From assembly GCA_964007475.1 (NCBI GenBank), contig OZ023273.1:146231308-146295307 (forward strand): a stretch of 64,000 nucleotides of DNA, in the 5' to 3' direction. Both the position numbers and the translations under genes were made by a program. Origin of the DNA: Hybos culiciformis. Lineage: Eukaryota; Arthropoda; Insecta; Diptera; Hybotidae. Below, piece after piece: positions 50,901 to 64,000 of this stretch. Within the stretch, counting starts at the first letter, position 1, and every line of letters starts with the position of its first letter. The notes under the pieces were generated by a model. The model did no database searches and was not told the origin of the DNA. It saw nothing but the letters and a program-made list of their open reading frames with translations.

Positions 50901-52779
50901 ATTTGTATATAAGTTTAGAAGTCAATGTCAAAGTGCAAAATTATAGAAAAAGTATTTAAAGTTTATTGTATTGAAAATATTTAGGAATTAACAATTATGA
51001 ATAAGCAAAAGAGAATAAAAAAGATATGTACTAACTTAGGTACATATATGTATGTATTATTAAATATTAGATTTCAAGATAAAAAATTAAAAGTATTATA
51101 TTATCTTCAAAATGCTTCATTTACAAAAAATAAAATAAAATTCTACAAAATTTAGAATTTATGTTGATTTTCAGAAATGATTATATCATGCTGTAAACAT
51201 CAATAATTATTTGATAAAATTGTTTTTAACGGATATTTGTGAGAATAAGGGTCGTTTGGCTTCGTTCGCTTTGTTGTCGAAACATTAATGAAATAGAAGG
51301 TGAACCCTTGAGAATTATTTAATTAAGTTCTTTATTATAAAATTGTAATAAAAGCTTAAATTTGAACATTAGTACTGAACATAAGAATTTTATACCACTA
51401 GTAATAGAACGGTACAAAAATTTATCTGTTCCATGTTGTTAACATTTAAGAATATTCCCTCATTAACACAATTAATATAATGAAGAAAAATAAAATCAAT
51501 CAATTTCCATATTATACATATTTTATAAGTAAATAAAAAATTTGAAGAAATAAAAAGGTACCTAAGTATATGTTAGCATTGAAATTAATTAGGTATATCT
51601 TTCTGTTTTTTTTTTTATATTAAAAATAATATTTAAACGTTTTCATCTCGAAATTCTGACAAGACATTTATATAGCATGTTACATGTTAATTTTGGCCTC
51701 CAGCTTACATATTTTATACTGATATTAATTTTGGCTTATTTTAATAACAATAATAAATTTTGCCTAGTTCAACATACACATGAATTTTTAATTAAAAAAT
51801 TTAAAATATCTTACTAGAACTATTGATTGAATGAAAATTCCTGCTAAAATTAAATTTTTGCTTAGTTATAAAATAGTTGAATAAAAGATACGATGATAAA
51901 TTAATTTTCATTTATTATTATTTTATTTATATTAGACTAAGGTTACCAATTACTTTTATTTAAGTATTCTGTTACACTTCAGGCTAAATTGAAGACTTCG
52001 TGAAGGAAAATTAATAATATCAAGCAAAGTTAACCCAGGTGAAGACTCTCAAAGTTAACCGAGGTGAAGACTCTCACGATCTAGCTAGAAGAATTATTTT
52101 TTACTGACGCATACGACGCATACTTAGGTGCTTAAATAAAAATTATTAATTGTATTATATTATTCAACAAGTGTGAAGCTATTCAGGGTAGTTAACTAAA
52201 ATCGTGGCAATATATTATGAAGAGTTTCGAGATTAAAAGTTAGACTTCAGAGATAACAACTCTCTTTTTCGTAACCTACTTACAGTTCGGCGAATCGTGT
52301 ACTTCAGATATGTTTCCCGGGTTCATAACCTACTTTTACCGTACGTGACTCTGAGGAGATGGTACAGATAAGTACTTATACATAACTATTTTTACAAAAT
52401 CGTGAATAATTATCGTTTATAACTTCGTATACCTCTTTTATTATGTATATTTACCATAAATAACAGCTAGACCGGTTTCATGTAGCCACCATACTCTATG
52501 ATGCTTGAATAACCATATTGTTAAAACAGTTAAAATTAATAAAAATGTATATAACAATAAATTTAATGAATCTAATCGATGTGTCAAATTAGCTTTAGCA
52601 TCAATTAAAATATCTGTTTCAGCGCAATTAACTAATTGTAATATATTTATTATTAAAACTCCAAATATTATTAAATTATAATTAATTAAATTATTTAAAT
52701 TTTTCATAATTATTCTAAATTTATATTTAAATGTTCGATTTTTATAATTATTTCCATATAAATATTCAATATTTAACAT
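44955..52779 (-). CDS. Nhe1: Organellar sodium/hydrogen exchanger, NHE6/7/9 (SLC9A6/7/9) type
   Basis: Fourteen minus-strand exons: 52779-52455, 49914-49790, 49659-49468, 48995-48920, 48717-48504, 48371-47921, 47855-47744, 47663-47510, 47242-47191, 46761-46723, 46565-46506, 45809-45706, 45637-45529 and 45119-44955. They join in frame to 725 codons. The protein is an electroneutral exchanger that alkalinises recycling endosomes or Golgi. Evidence: a signal-like first segment, [36 protein letters not shown] (196-214), the ion-binding [16 protein letters not shown] (296-311), [31 protein letters not shown] and [12 protein letters not shown] (500-511). The family's tail mark [18 protein letters not shown] follows, then a [13 protein letters not shown] tail. 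The internal ATG at 52707 gives 701 aa, closer to human NHE6. The extreme C-terminus is uncertain. The gene symbol follows the Drosophila naming of this family. Confidence 0.93.
49235..49290 (-). mobile_element. tRNA-derived SINE head in exchanger intron
   Basis: On the minus strand, box A-like TGGTGTAGTG and box B-like GGATTCGATTTCC are about 37 bases apart, tRNA-like spacing. Just upstream of box A in this orientation, short tandem copies containing CACCATGGCA-GGTTA extend to about 49365. It lies in the intron between the exons ending at 49468 and starting at 48995. Like the similar sequence at 23315-23385, it is probably a degenerate SINE. Confidence 0.45.
49915..52454 (-). other. First intron of the exchanger gene
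   Basis: The gene's longest intron, AT-rich. It contains an exact-but-one 25-bp tandem duplication (52026-52075) and a GC-richer patch around 52285-52370 with no supported exon. Confidence 0.6.
52026..52075 (+). repeat. 25-bp tandem duplication
   Basis: Two adjacent copies of a 25-bp unit starting AAAGTTAACC and ending GAAGACTCTC. They differ at one base (C/G). Confidence 0.9.
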
Positions 52780-55700
52780 CTTTGTTATTATTATTAGTAT
52801 TATTATTATTTTTTTTAATTAATTAATTACGTAATTTTAATTAAAAATATACTTTTTTATTATCAAAGTAGTTAAGTTGTAATTCTTATGAATTTTTGTC
52901 GTCTAAATGAAAAAAAAAATAAAATTTAAATATTACTTCGATATTATTGTTATTATTAGTTTATTCTTTTGATTGCGATTTTCATTCACGGAAATTACGT
53001 GTACATTACATATAGGCCATATGGAAAAAAACGTAAACAAAATTTTATTTATTAAAAATTTCTATTGTTCAAAAAAAAAAAAAAATTATATATATTTTGA
53101 CTCAAAAAAGAAAGAAAATTAAGTGTGTTAAAGCGTAATGTCGATTGTGAACTAAAGTTTATTATACTTATGTATCAAAATAAAATAAAAAAAATTTGTG
53201 TACAATTTTTTTTGTCTTTTTTTTTATTGATTTATTGAATTAATTATATATAATTAAAATATTTGTTTTGAATCATAAAAAAACAAAAAAAAAAAAAGAA
53301 CCAAAAAGAAAATAAACAAAAATATAATAATGATTTTTATCAGCTTTAATAATAATAAGTCTATCTTAAAATAAATCATAATAAAATTATTATTCTATAC
53401 AAAAAAGATGATAGGGCTCAAATTTTTTTTACTCTGTACTTTCACTTAAGTGAGACATGACAACAATAGAAAATAAAGAAATTTTGTAACTATTTATTTA
53501 AAAAGCTTTTGAATTAATATTAAAGTAAGTATTTATTTTATAAGCTAGGGTAATATAAATAAATAAAATATTATTGGAATCATGATGAGATGAGATGTAA
53601 CATCTATAATTTAAAACTATGGATTATAGAAGATCTACATACTATATATCATATAAAAAGTAATACGGAGAAAAAAATAAATATAAATTTATGGTTTATT
53701 ACCGGTGTGTTTAAAATTCTAAATATATAGGTATGAAGGTAATATCTAAAAACCTGTTCTTCAAAGCCAATAGGAATACTTAATGTGTGAAGATTTACTT
53801 TTCAGTAAATGAAATTATAAAGAATTTTAAAGGTGAACTGTTCTCTAATTGGGTTTTTTGTTTTTTTTTTTGCCTATCAGGTTCGATTTCCGGCACTTTG
53901 GGTCCATTTATAATTCGCACAATTTGATCTTAAGTTACTGCAGTATTTTAGGGTTACCTATGTGGCTATTTTTATAGGTAATTCAGAGTTCGAAAAACAA
54001 GTTTAGTTTCTTTCTTTCTATAACGATAGTCTTTGATATTGTTGAAATTGTAGATAAGTAGGATATATTAAATAGGTAATTTTAGATATAGGTACCTAAC
54101 CCCAAATATCTTAACTGGGTAGGTAGCAGTGTAGCACAGGTTGATTCTCGATGAAATAAGATATTTATTTCTTTTCAGATACCAACCTAGCTAGTTATTT
54201 TTTTTTATCAAAATTAGTTTTAATTTTCTATTCGCATTGCATGGAAATTTTATTTTACATATCAAAACAAAAGTGATTTTACTTTTTTTAAATTAATTTC
54301 TTTTTTTTTTAAATTAAAAATTACCCACAATAAAAAAAAATAATAAAGAAAGTCTAACTGAATAATTGACGATGACGAGTGACGAAATTTGTCCGTATGG
54401 AAAGTTTATTTTTTTCGATAATTGATTTTTCGCATAAAGCTCCACATGAAAATTGCAATCATCAAAATAAAAATAATAAAAAAAAAATGCTTTGTCTGAT
54501 TAAATTTCTTCTGCCTTAATTCCAAACAAATTATTTATCTTTAATATTTTTTTATTTGTAGATAATAATTATAAAATTATTTACTTTTTTGTTTTAATTT
54601 TCTTCTCGAATATACGAAACAACGACAATAAAATTATACAATTTAATAAATTTTTAAATAAATCAATTTCAAGTAGAACAAAATACAAATTTACTAACTT
54701 TTTGCTTTGAAGAAACACAAATGAGAAATTCTAATAAGAAAAAATAAAAGAATAAAACAAATTGACAAACTGGAATTTAAAATGACAGACAGCTGAAAAT
54801 CTTATCGCTAGTTTTGTTCGTTAAAGAAGCATACTCTATTACGGCGTTACAACAGAAAAAACAAAATGGATCTACAGTACAAAGTTTTTCACAGCAATAC
54901 GACTGAAAATATCAAATTATGGACCATGTTGACAATTTCATAAAACCGTTTGTACACTGTAAAATTAATACATGTTTTAAATTCGTGTTCAAAAAATTTA
55001 TTTAACTGATTTAATTGTGTCTTCGTTTCCTTTTTAATTATCACACATGCACGATGTAGGTGCAATCGATGTTTTTATTTTTTGACATAAGCAGGAGTTA
55101 GTTGCCTGAATCTTTTTTATATACTTTATTGCGTTAAACTGATTTAACGCTAATTTAAAACACATTTAAACACATACATTTTTTGTATGATAAAACAGCA
55201 TTAAAACAACAACTAAACATTTTGCTAACATTCTACATAATACCCTTATCATCAAATAATGAAATAGAAGCTCAATGTTTTTTAACGTGATGGTTGCGTG
55301 AAAAAAATTCATTTAACAACTTACCTACGTCCATTTTAAAATTAAAAGTAAACTTTATATGCCATGCGTCGTTAAAAAAATTATTAGCCGACTTCAATGC
55401 GCTGTTAAAAATTATTCAACTTCTTTTCACCAAAATTATACAAAAGTGTGGTAAGTTTAAATTTTCAGTGCGAGTTGAAGCTTTGTCCAAGTTGGTCATT
55501 GTGTCGGTGGAATTTGCGTAAAGAAAATTAATTCTAATTGGAATAATCGCTTTTGAGGAGAAAATACTTTTTTTTTTCATAAATTATTGCCTACTCTAAA
55601 TCGCTTACGAGTATAAGTGTGTGTGCGTTATTTTTTATACACGTATATGAATTTTTGGATGTGACACCAACACCACAAGTAAAAATAAAAACGAATATAA

Positions 55701-58700
55701 AATTTTTTTTTTAGTGACAATCTGACAGTACGCGAGTGCAAAATTTTCTTAAAAATATAATTTTTTTCAGTTTTTTGTTCAAATTGGATTTTAATTTTCT
55801 AAAAATAGTTTTTTTTTTAAAAAAAAAAAAGAAGAAAAATTGTACTGAAAAATAAATAAAAAAAAATAAACGAAAATTTTCATATTTTTCGAAACAAACC
55901 AAATGGAATAAAAAAGTAAAAAAAAAAAAAAAAATCAAAAGAAAAAATTTTTTGCAGATAAATAAAAATCAATTGCGGAACAAGTGAAAAAAAAAAAATA
56001 AAAAAAAAGCAGGTTAATTTTTCTTTTTCTTAAATTTTATTTTAAATTAAAAATTAAAATATTTGTGTCGAATTCGAATTAAATAAAAAATAATTATACC
56101 TATATATTTTTTTTGTTTAATAAATTAGAGTTAAATAGGAATTTGTGTTTAGGTATTTAGAAAGAAAAAAAAACAACAAATTTTTTTTTTTATTTAGGCA
56201 GGGGATTTTTTTTCGAAAGATTTTTTATTTGACCCCCAAAAATGCCTACTTTACTACTCTCCACTCTGTTTTTTGTTGGATTAATTTAAAAAATTAAAAA
56301 TACAAAAAAAATAAAATATAATAAATAAAAAATAATTATTTTCATTGACGAAATTGGCCATATAAAAACAATAAAAAATAAATATTAATGAAAAAAAAAT
56401 ATCGATTTTTCATATTTTTATTTCTTGCTTAAATTTTTTTTTTCTTTTCTTTTTGGTGTAATTGTGGTGGAAATATTAAGAGGTGGAATTTTTACAGAAA
56501 AAAAAAATTAATTTTTTTTCTTAAATTTACAAAACAATAAAATTAAAAATAATTAAGAAAAAAAATTATTTTTAGATACCTACCTAGGTAGGTACACAAA
56601 AAAAATAAAAAAAGTACTAAATACCTACCTACCTGTAAATTAAATTTTGAGAATTACTACAGGGCAGGTCTCACAAAGCAAAAATGTTCCCCTTTTTTTT
56701 TTCTATTGTAAAATCAAAATATCTACCTACCTAACCAACCTAAATTCTAATTGGAATAATTTTTTTAATAAAAAAAAAAATTTTTTAAATTTGCCCTAAT
56801 TTAATTTATTATTTTTCTTCTTTTTACTTGCCGGGGAGAAATATTAGAATTTTTTTTTTCACTAACACAAAAAAACAAAAAAAAATAAAAAAAAAAGACC
56901 TGCTGAAAAAAAGGTCAAAATACCTTCCATCCAATTACACTGTTGAAATATGTGCTAGCTAGGTATCTACCTATGTGTGGAATATAAGTTGTATCTTTTT
57001 TTTGTTTACGATGCATTCACTAAAAAAATACCTATTATGTCACAAGGTGAACGACGGCACATTTAAGTAATTAAATTATCATTTGGACTGATAACAGATT
57101 GATAACAGAATGATGACTGATATTGATATGACTGATATTCATATTTACATAAAATACATAAAATACTTACATGGAGAATGAAGTCAAGCATGCTGGACTA
57201 TTTCTTGGATTCTGAATACCTATACTACCTAACTATATCTACCTCTACCCTCTCAATGTAAATTGCTGAGGAAAAAGATGAACGATTGTCATATTTCTAA
57301 CAAGTATCTCTGTCTACTTGCCTAGTTTTGAAAAGTTTTGTAAGTAGATGAAATTGAAAATATAATAATATTCCTACATGTAGGAAGGTAGAACCTATAT
57401 CCCGAGATACCACCAAACTATATGCGTTAACTTATAAATTATCAAAGTTTAGTAAAAATAAAGGTAGGCGCGGTAGGCTAGATCTTAACGCAATTTTTAA
57501 GGAATTTTGATAAGTAACCACTTACTTATCAATACTAAAAATAAGTTACTTACACGTTACACACGGTGTATGTGTACGAATTTTGAACTCAGTGCAACCT
57601 CATATCTGCAATCAGGAAAAAAAAAATATTCAATTAACAATTGAGACTTTCATATTTACATATTTATTTTAAACTATTTTAAACCAAAAGATTAACATAA
57701 GTACTTACTTACTTAATATCGCATTAATACCTACCTAACTCAAAGCGATTTATGTATACAAGTAAGTAGGTATAATTTTTTTAAAATTTGGAAAACGAAA
57801 TAAAGAAGTTTTCAAAATGTAATATTAATTAAAAATTGAAGAATATAGGTATAACAAAAAAAAAAAAAAAATTCAAGACAATTATAAATTGAATTCTCAT
57901 AAAACCAATAGGTATAGATACTTAATTGAGAATCTTGAAGGTTAAGTACTCAATATTTTTTTTTTTTTTTTATTAATCAAATTTATAAGGTATATTTGTA
58001 CAGCTCAAGTGTCTGTTTTTATAAAACTTTTTTATAGGTATTTTTTTTTATTATCTAATTTTTGTATGCTCAACAAAAACTAAGTAGGTATACCTATCTA
58101 ATAGTACACGTTCTTGAATGTGTAAATAATACTATTTAAAATAAAGAGATAATAAATTTTTGCTTTTTATTGAACAAGAACAAGACGCTAACTATACCTT
58201 CGAAACATTGAAGCTGCAATAAATATTTAAATTTTTAATTTTAAACACTTCAAATAAATTTGAAGCCTAATTCGATTCTAATACTTAAGTACTTAGGTTC
58301 TGTTGGTAATTGCTCATGTAATTTTATTTCCTGGAATTAAGTAACAATTAATTTCACTTATTTTCTATGATCTTCACAAATTCTAAAAATATTATAGCTT
58401 AATTCCACAAATAGATATAGGTATAAATACCTAGAATCTTTCTCGCATGCTTTTGTTTTTTTTGTTTTTAATCTTAATCCAGACATTATTGGTGACATAA
58501 TTGCATAAATAATTTTTCCGTGGTATGGATTAGATTTTCATGTTATAAAATATTTATTTACAAAATATACTTAGTCTTTATTTATTTGTCCACTTGAATC
58601 AAGTGTTTGTGACATTAAGTCGCCTATTGACTTTCTTTTCATTGAAAAAAAAAAAAAAAGTTTATTTTTATAAGCAAGGACATTTGGTGGAGAGAGATAT

Positions 58701-61700
58701 GAAAAATTCGATAACTCAATTTGATAATTTGAAGAAAATATAATTTAAGAAAAAAACTAAAAAAAAAAAATATTTATAAATAAATAAAAAAAATAATGTA
58801 CAGTGTAAATAAATTAATTTTTTTTTCCCAAAAACATACTTATATCTACATTATTATTTATATATAAAAAAAAATCAATAAAATATATTTTTTATTAGAA
58901 AATTCACATTAAGTACATACAACAAAAAAATATATATATTCATTGGAGGGCTATGAAAATAAATAAAAAAAAAAAAACAAAAAATTAAATAGAAAAAATA
59001 AAATAAAAAATAGACTGTGAAATGTGATCGAAAAAAAAGAATAATAATAAAATAGATAAAACTTGGAAAGATAAGAAAATTATATGATAAAATGGAGAAA
59101 ATATTTATAATTAAAACAAAAAAAAAAATAATAATTTCTATTTTTAATCAAAATTTTTGTAATAATTTTCTATGCATTTTTGGATTACTATCGAGCGCTT
59201 GGATTATATCTTATCTATATTCATATAAATATACATAAAATACTTATTTTTAATTATTTTAGATTAAAATGCAGCAAACAGAATTGGAAGATTTAAACAA
59301 AAATTGGCAATAAAATCTTCAAAATTAAGACAGTTCTTCTTAAAAATCCAGTTTTTTTTTAAATTTCGTTTTCTTAAAGCTAAGTAGTTTATTTTCTCCA
59401 GTTATGGATTTTGTGAACGAAATGTACTTCGATTGGCAAATTAAAAAATTTTAAATATTGTAAAATAATTTCGATAATAAATATTCTGTTGAAGGAAGCT
59501 AATGTTGTTGCAACTTATTTTCAAATTTTTATCTCACAATATTGGTTTTGCCAGACTTTGGGCAATAAGTTATTTTTGATCTTATTGAAATTACCAATCA
59601 ATATTTATGCACCTACTACAGTTATTTATTTGTTATTAACTCATTATTCACTCAGACTGTTTCCGGGACTGTTATTTAAGATAGCGACAAATAAATGAAC
59701 ACAAGGCTTAAAACTATGAATATATATGTAGGTAATGTACAAACATCATATTTACATAGATATAATGATATTTATCAACTGAGGAATGTGGGTGACTTGT
59801 TTAAGAATTCACTGTACTTTTCTGGGTTAAAACAATTTAAAAGATTTCCATATAAATAAAATATACTTAACTAAGAGAGAGTTATAAAGTATAAGCGAAG
59901 ATCTAGCTAGTAAAAATGCACATATAAGCGAGTATATTAGTAATTCAAATAAGCAAGTAAGTAACTAGGTGGAGCTTTTGTTCCAAATATCCAAAGTACG
60001 TGAGTCCAAAGTATACATAAGTATCTTGCTTACACGTTAATATCAAATTCTAAGATTCCAGTGGCCAATTTATTCTCAAATATAGAGTAAATAAAAATAA
60101 AAGTGAAGAAGTCATGATTCATAGACTTATTTTGTATTCTAACCTTGATTCTAACTTTATACAACACCTTATAGAATCTGCGTAGCGTTATTGCATGTAT
60201 AATTATTGTTTTGTACTTCTTTGTACATTTTTGTCATTAATACTTAATTAATAAAGTACATTTATACATGAGTAATGATAACTATTTAGTGCGATCCTCG
60301 GTGGGATCATATTTAAGCTTTTTTGAAGATCTTCCTAAAGTGGTAAATGAGTCATTAAGTATTTTTTTGAAGATTTCATGTTTCCTCAATTGAATTATTT
60401 AATATTTTGGTTTATTGTTTATATTAATGAAAACCATGACATGTTGAAATTATGTAAGTTATAACTAGTGTATTGAACTACTTACATAAATATAAGTGCA
60501 TACATCCATCCACTTTTTCTAATACATATATCTATAATGAAAATACGAAAATAAGTATTAAGTTAGTATTTACTTGATGTGATATAAATTTTATAACACT
60601 TACGAGGTTGGTATGAAAAATTTGGATGCCAATTTAAGTCTTTTTTCAAAAGAACATAAGTAATTTTCATTTGAATCCATCAGTTGGTTTTCTTCGTTTT
60701 CTTTTGGAAATGATAAATAATTAGAACATTTTGCCGTAATAAAATGCTTTGTTTTGGAAGGCTTATTTTAATTTATCCTATACCCAAGAGAGATTCGTGC
60801 ATAAATAATATAGAACTTAGTTAAACATTAATAGCTCAACATTATTAAAAAAAAATGATTATTTAGAATAGATATATATGTCGTTAAGTTCTTAAGTACT
60901 TAAGTGCGTTAAAAAAAACTTAAAAGAACGTGATCAAAAATTCCAAAAAGTTTTAATTAAGTGAGCACTTATTTAACTTATTTATAATTCCAAAATAATG
61001 CCAAATAAGAGACGAGCGTAAACATTTATTCTATACTAAATTTCTGATAAATTGGCCAATGTAAAAAAATACTATTTTTAACTAAGGTACATACACAGAA
61101 GAACTTAAAAATGTCACCATTTTTGTAATTTTAAATTTGGTTTGAATTTATGAAATTTCTTAAAATAATCTCGATATAAATAAGTACTTAGATATATTTA
61201 TATTTATATACATGTAAATAGATTGTAGCAGGTATAAATAATATATTCTGTATGGGCTTTCAATAAAATATTTATTTTTTTTTGATTAATTTCTAGATTT
61301 GTACAAATCTGAAAATTTTAACGATATATTACATTATTGATTATTATTCTTAATAAGTTTATGTATCTAAGTATGTAATCTGTATAAATTAACTAAAAAG
61401 AGAAACTGTCAAAGATAATTGTTTCCTTGAAAATGTAGATGGTTCCAATCAAGAAATCAACATATTAAATTTTAACTAGAAAATATTTATTTTAAAATGG
61501 TTTAAATCGTATTCTCATTTTCTAAAATATAAAGATGCTTTTTTTTCATTAAGTAAGTAAGTAACATGTAGTCTGATATGTAGGTACTTTGGTAGTTTGG
61601 TAGGTATACCTTAACCAAGTCTTAAATTTACTAAGGTACTTAATATATGCATTGTTTAGTTTAACTGTTTCTTGTTGTAAGAAATTCGTGAATTTTAATC

Positions 61701-63675
61701 ATGGCTGTCATTTATTGTGTTAATATATTTAGTAACTACTTACATATGCAAATATTTACTTATGTAAAGCCAAAGTATTTTGTTTAATAAAATTAGTTAA
61801 TTACAATAATTAAGTATCTGTAAAAGTAAATGCTACTCGAGAACTTATTGTTGATTATTTTCAGGATAAGCTATCTGTCATTTGTCAGGCATTATTGTTG
61901 CAATTAGTTATACCTTATTCCTATGTATTTATATATGTATCTAGAAAAAAAGGAATTTAAAACATGCAGAAACGAAGGACAGTTCCGGATAGTCCGTTAA
62001 GTTCATTAAATTTTTATTTCGAATAAAATCGTTTTCTTATAAGAGGTTCATAAAATTAAATAATATTTGATCAAATTAAAGGAACCGAATACATACCTTG
62101 GTTTCAATTAAATTGTAATTCAATTGTATTTAAAGCAAAAAAATTTACAAAATTTGGTTTTAATTCTAATTGGAAGATATGATATCTTCACTTACCTTTT
62201 TAATAAAAAAAATCTTTGCAAAATGTTGACCAATTTTTTTTCAACAATTCAATTAAGTACTTATATATTCTTTTATGGGAAAATGTGATGTTTCTATTTA
62301 ATTATTTTATGTCAAATTTAATGTAGGTACTTAAATAAGTGGGTTTTTTTTTTACTTAATTTAATTTTTGTAATTTTTTATATTGCAAACATAAGTTTGT
62401 ATACTTACATAACTACATATATATTATATTAAGTACTTATGTTTCGAATAAAATTTTTTTTATAGTTTTCTTCAATTTATTTATTTATCTTAATTTGTGC
62501 ATCCGATTAATGTTGTAAATTTACAAAACTCATTAATTTAATAAAATTATATTATAGGTATTATGACTTCTAGTCTATAATGAATTCTCATTTATTTTTG
62601 CCAATAGAATTGTATTAGTTATTGAGAAATTCAGTGTGTACTTACATAATAATTTTTCATTATTTTTTTTGTTTGATATGCTTATTTTAGTGAGATTTAT
62701 TTATTAGTTTTTCGGATAAACAAAAAAGTTAAATTTCAATTATAAAAATAAAATAAGTAAGCAATTGTGTTTAAAAATATTTTTTTTTTCTCATGTCATG
62801 CTTAATATTCCATTTCCGCCACATGTGCTGCTTCCTAAGTATTCTTTAGAAATAATTTAGAAATTAAGAAAGTAATTATATAAGTAAGAAAGTATTTATT
62901 TTGCCTAAAGTAGATTAAAATATAATGAAACGATTTTTGTTTAGGTACATTAAAAATTAAACTAGAAGTTTTAATGTTTTTTTTTTTATCAAAAAATCGT
63001 TATCGTTTACTAAATTAGCAGTAAGTAGGTACTTAAATTTTTCGAACAAAATCAATCACGTATAAGTTATTTTGAGTATGTTTTTGATTTTATTTTTAAA
63101 AATTCTTAATTTTCTAAATTTACCAAAAAAAAATAAATTTTAATCAAGCTAATACCAGTATTACAATTTGAAAAACAATTGAATACGGAATTAGAATGTT
63201 ATTTTTAAAAAATCGATTTCTTTTGGAGGCTGTAGTTACACTACACTATAAATTGGATTTTGTATTTTTTAATTCCTTCCTTAATTTTTTATCTTTTAAA
63301 AAGCCTTAAAATCTGCATTTAAAATATGGGATATTTTTAATTATATGTCCAATAATTTATAATATACATTTTAATTTCATACATAATTTTAATTGATTTA
63401 TTTTATTAATACATTGTCCTGTTTCTGTAGACCTGCATTTTTCAACTTTTTTTTTAACCTTGCGATACATTTTATTCACATAAGAAGAGCAGAGAAATGT
63501 ACGAAAATATGTTGAAATAAAAATTTAATTATGATAGGAAAAAATCTATTTTAATTAAATTTGGTTATATTTTAAATGACTGTTCTTTTGTGTTATCATT
63601 TATTTACACGGTTAAGTATTAATGCTTTCATTAATCAATCCACGTAACGTTACTCTCAATTAATCATATTTGCAG
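52780..63675. other. AT-rich non-coding stretch beyond the exchanger 5' end
   Basis: Nearly 11 kb with long A/T runs and repeated GTAC/TACC words (TACCTACCTAGGTAGGTAC near 56578-56596). A box-B-like word GGTTCGATTTCC at about 53880 may be a SINE remnant. A GC-richer segment at 55270-55740 contains initiator-like TTTTCAGTGCGAGT (about 55463). It could be a promoter or non-coding first exon for a plus-strand transcript, but no spliced partner is certain. No gene was recognised. Confidence 0.4.
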
Positions 63676-63771
63676 ACAATTTCCTGGTTTTTTGGTAATA
63701 CTAACAAAGTTGATAGTCCACTTGCGGCTGATGAAGAAGTTGAAAAAGAAAGGAGCATTTTTATTGCTTAA
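63676..63771 (+). other. Exon-like segment, unrecognised
   Basis: The acceptor TATTTGCAG is followed by 31 open codons (TISWFFGNTNKVDSPLAADE, then EVEKERSIFIA) and TAA. The acidic/basic tail has normal protein composition, unlike chance frames nearby, and the other two frames read less naturally. It has no start codon, so it would be the last coding exon of a plus-strand gene whose earlier exons I cannot see. I do not recognise the peptide. Confidence 0.3.
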
Positions 63772-64000
63772 TATCGATATTCATTTCTTGGTCTGATGCA
63801 AATGTTATTCAAATTCTTTGAATTAATAAATTGGGGGAGTGAATTGTAGCGTTATATTGTAAGAAATTTAATTACCTAGCAAGACAATTTAATTACAATT
63901 CATAACTAATGATTAATATTTTAAAAGAAGTAGCTTTAAACTTAACTGAGTTTTATGAATTGAGGCGCACTTTATGAGCTGCGAAATATTGCAGTAGTAT
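63772..64000. other. Right-edge sequence, nothing recognised
   Basis: If the preceding segment is a terminal exon this would be its 3' untranslated region. No feature can be supported. Confidence 0.3.

Noticed and set aside
1..64000. rRNA genes, functional tRNA genes, mitochondrial insertions, retrovirus-like elements
   Set aside because: I looked for conserved rRNA words, complete tRNA cloverleaves, mitochondrial genes and reverse-transcriptase motifs and saw none that could be supported.

Overview
The window is extremely AT-rich eukaryotic nuclear DNA, most likely from an insect. It holds short exons with GTRAGT donors and T-rich/AG acceptors, long introns and intergenic stretches, AATAAA signals after stop codons, and many small non-autonomous transposons. 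Nothing suggests a bacterial, viral or organellar origin. I cannot place it to order.

Layout. 1-23.5 kb has almost no recognisable coding sequence. It carries a TTAA-flanked MITE (4473-4981), a 290-bp inverted-repeat element (14123-14412), a ~1.07-kb foldback element made of 14-bp tandem repeats (16221-17288), and a few GC-richer islets that could be orphan exons or conserved elements. A minus-strand first coding exon at 23530-23626 resembles an alternative N-terminus of a spectraplakin (short stop/MACF family). If so, at least the left 23 kb is its first coding intron, and the actin-binding domain lies beyond the left edge. 23.6-31.8 kb is non-coding, with a 616-bp foldback MITE (24680-25295). 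A 479-bp hAT-type element with a perfect 8-bp target duplication lies at 31778-32256.

The gene-bearing part is 32.6-52.8 kb. It holds a sorting nexin 16-like PX-domain gene (+, 4 exons, 406 aa), a complete mitochondrial HMG-CoA lyase gene (+, 7 exons, 329 aa) and a complete organellar Na+/H+ exchanger of the NHE6/7/9 type (-, 14 exons, about 700-725 aa). All three models were assembled by hand, and every splice junction keeps the reading frame. SNX16 and NHE6-type proteins both act on endosomes, while HMG-CoA lyase acts in leucine and ketone-body metabolism in mitochondria. I see no evidence that the three are co-regulated.

52.8-64 kb is again AT-rich and non-coding, apart from one exon-like segment near the right edge (63676-63771, +) that I do not recognise.

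The most unusual structure is the foldback element at 16.2-17.3 kb. Its long inverted arms are arrays of one 14-bp motif, the arms share marker variants, it contains a duplicated 181-bp core and a perfect central palindrome, and it is bounded by a 9-bp direct repeat.
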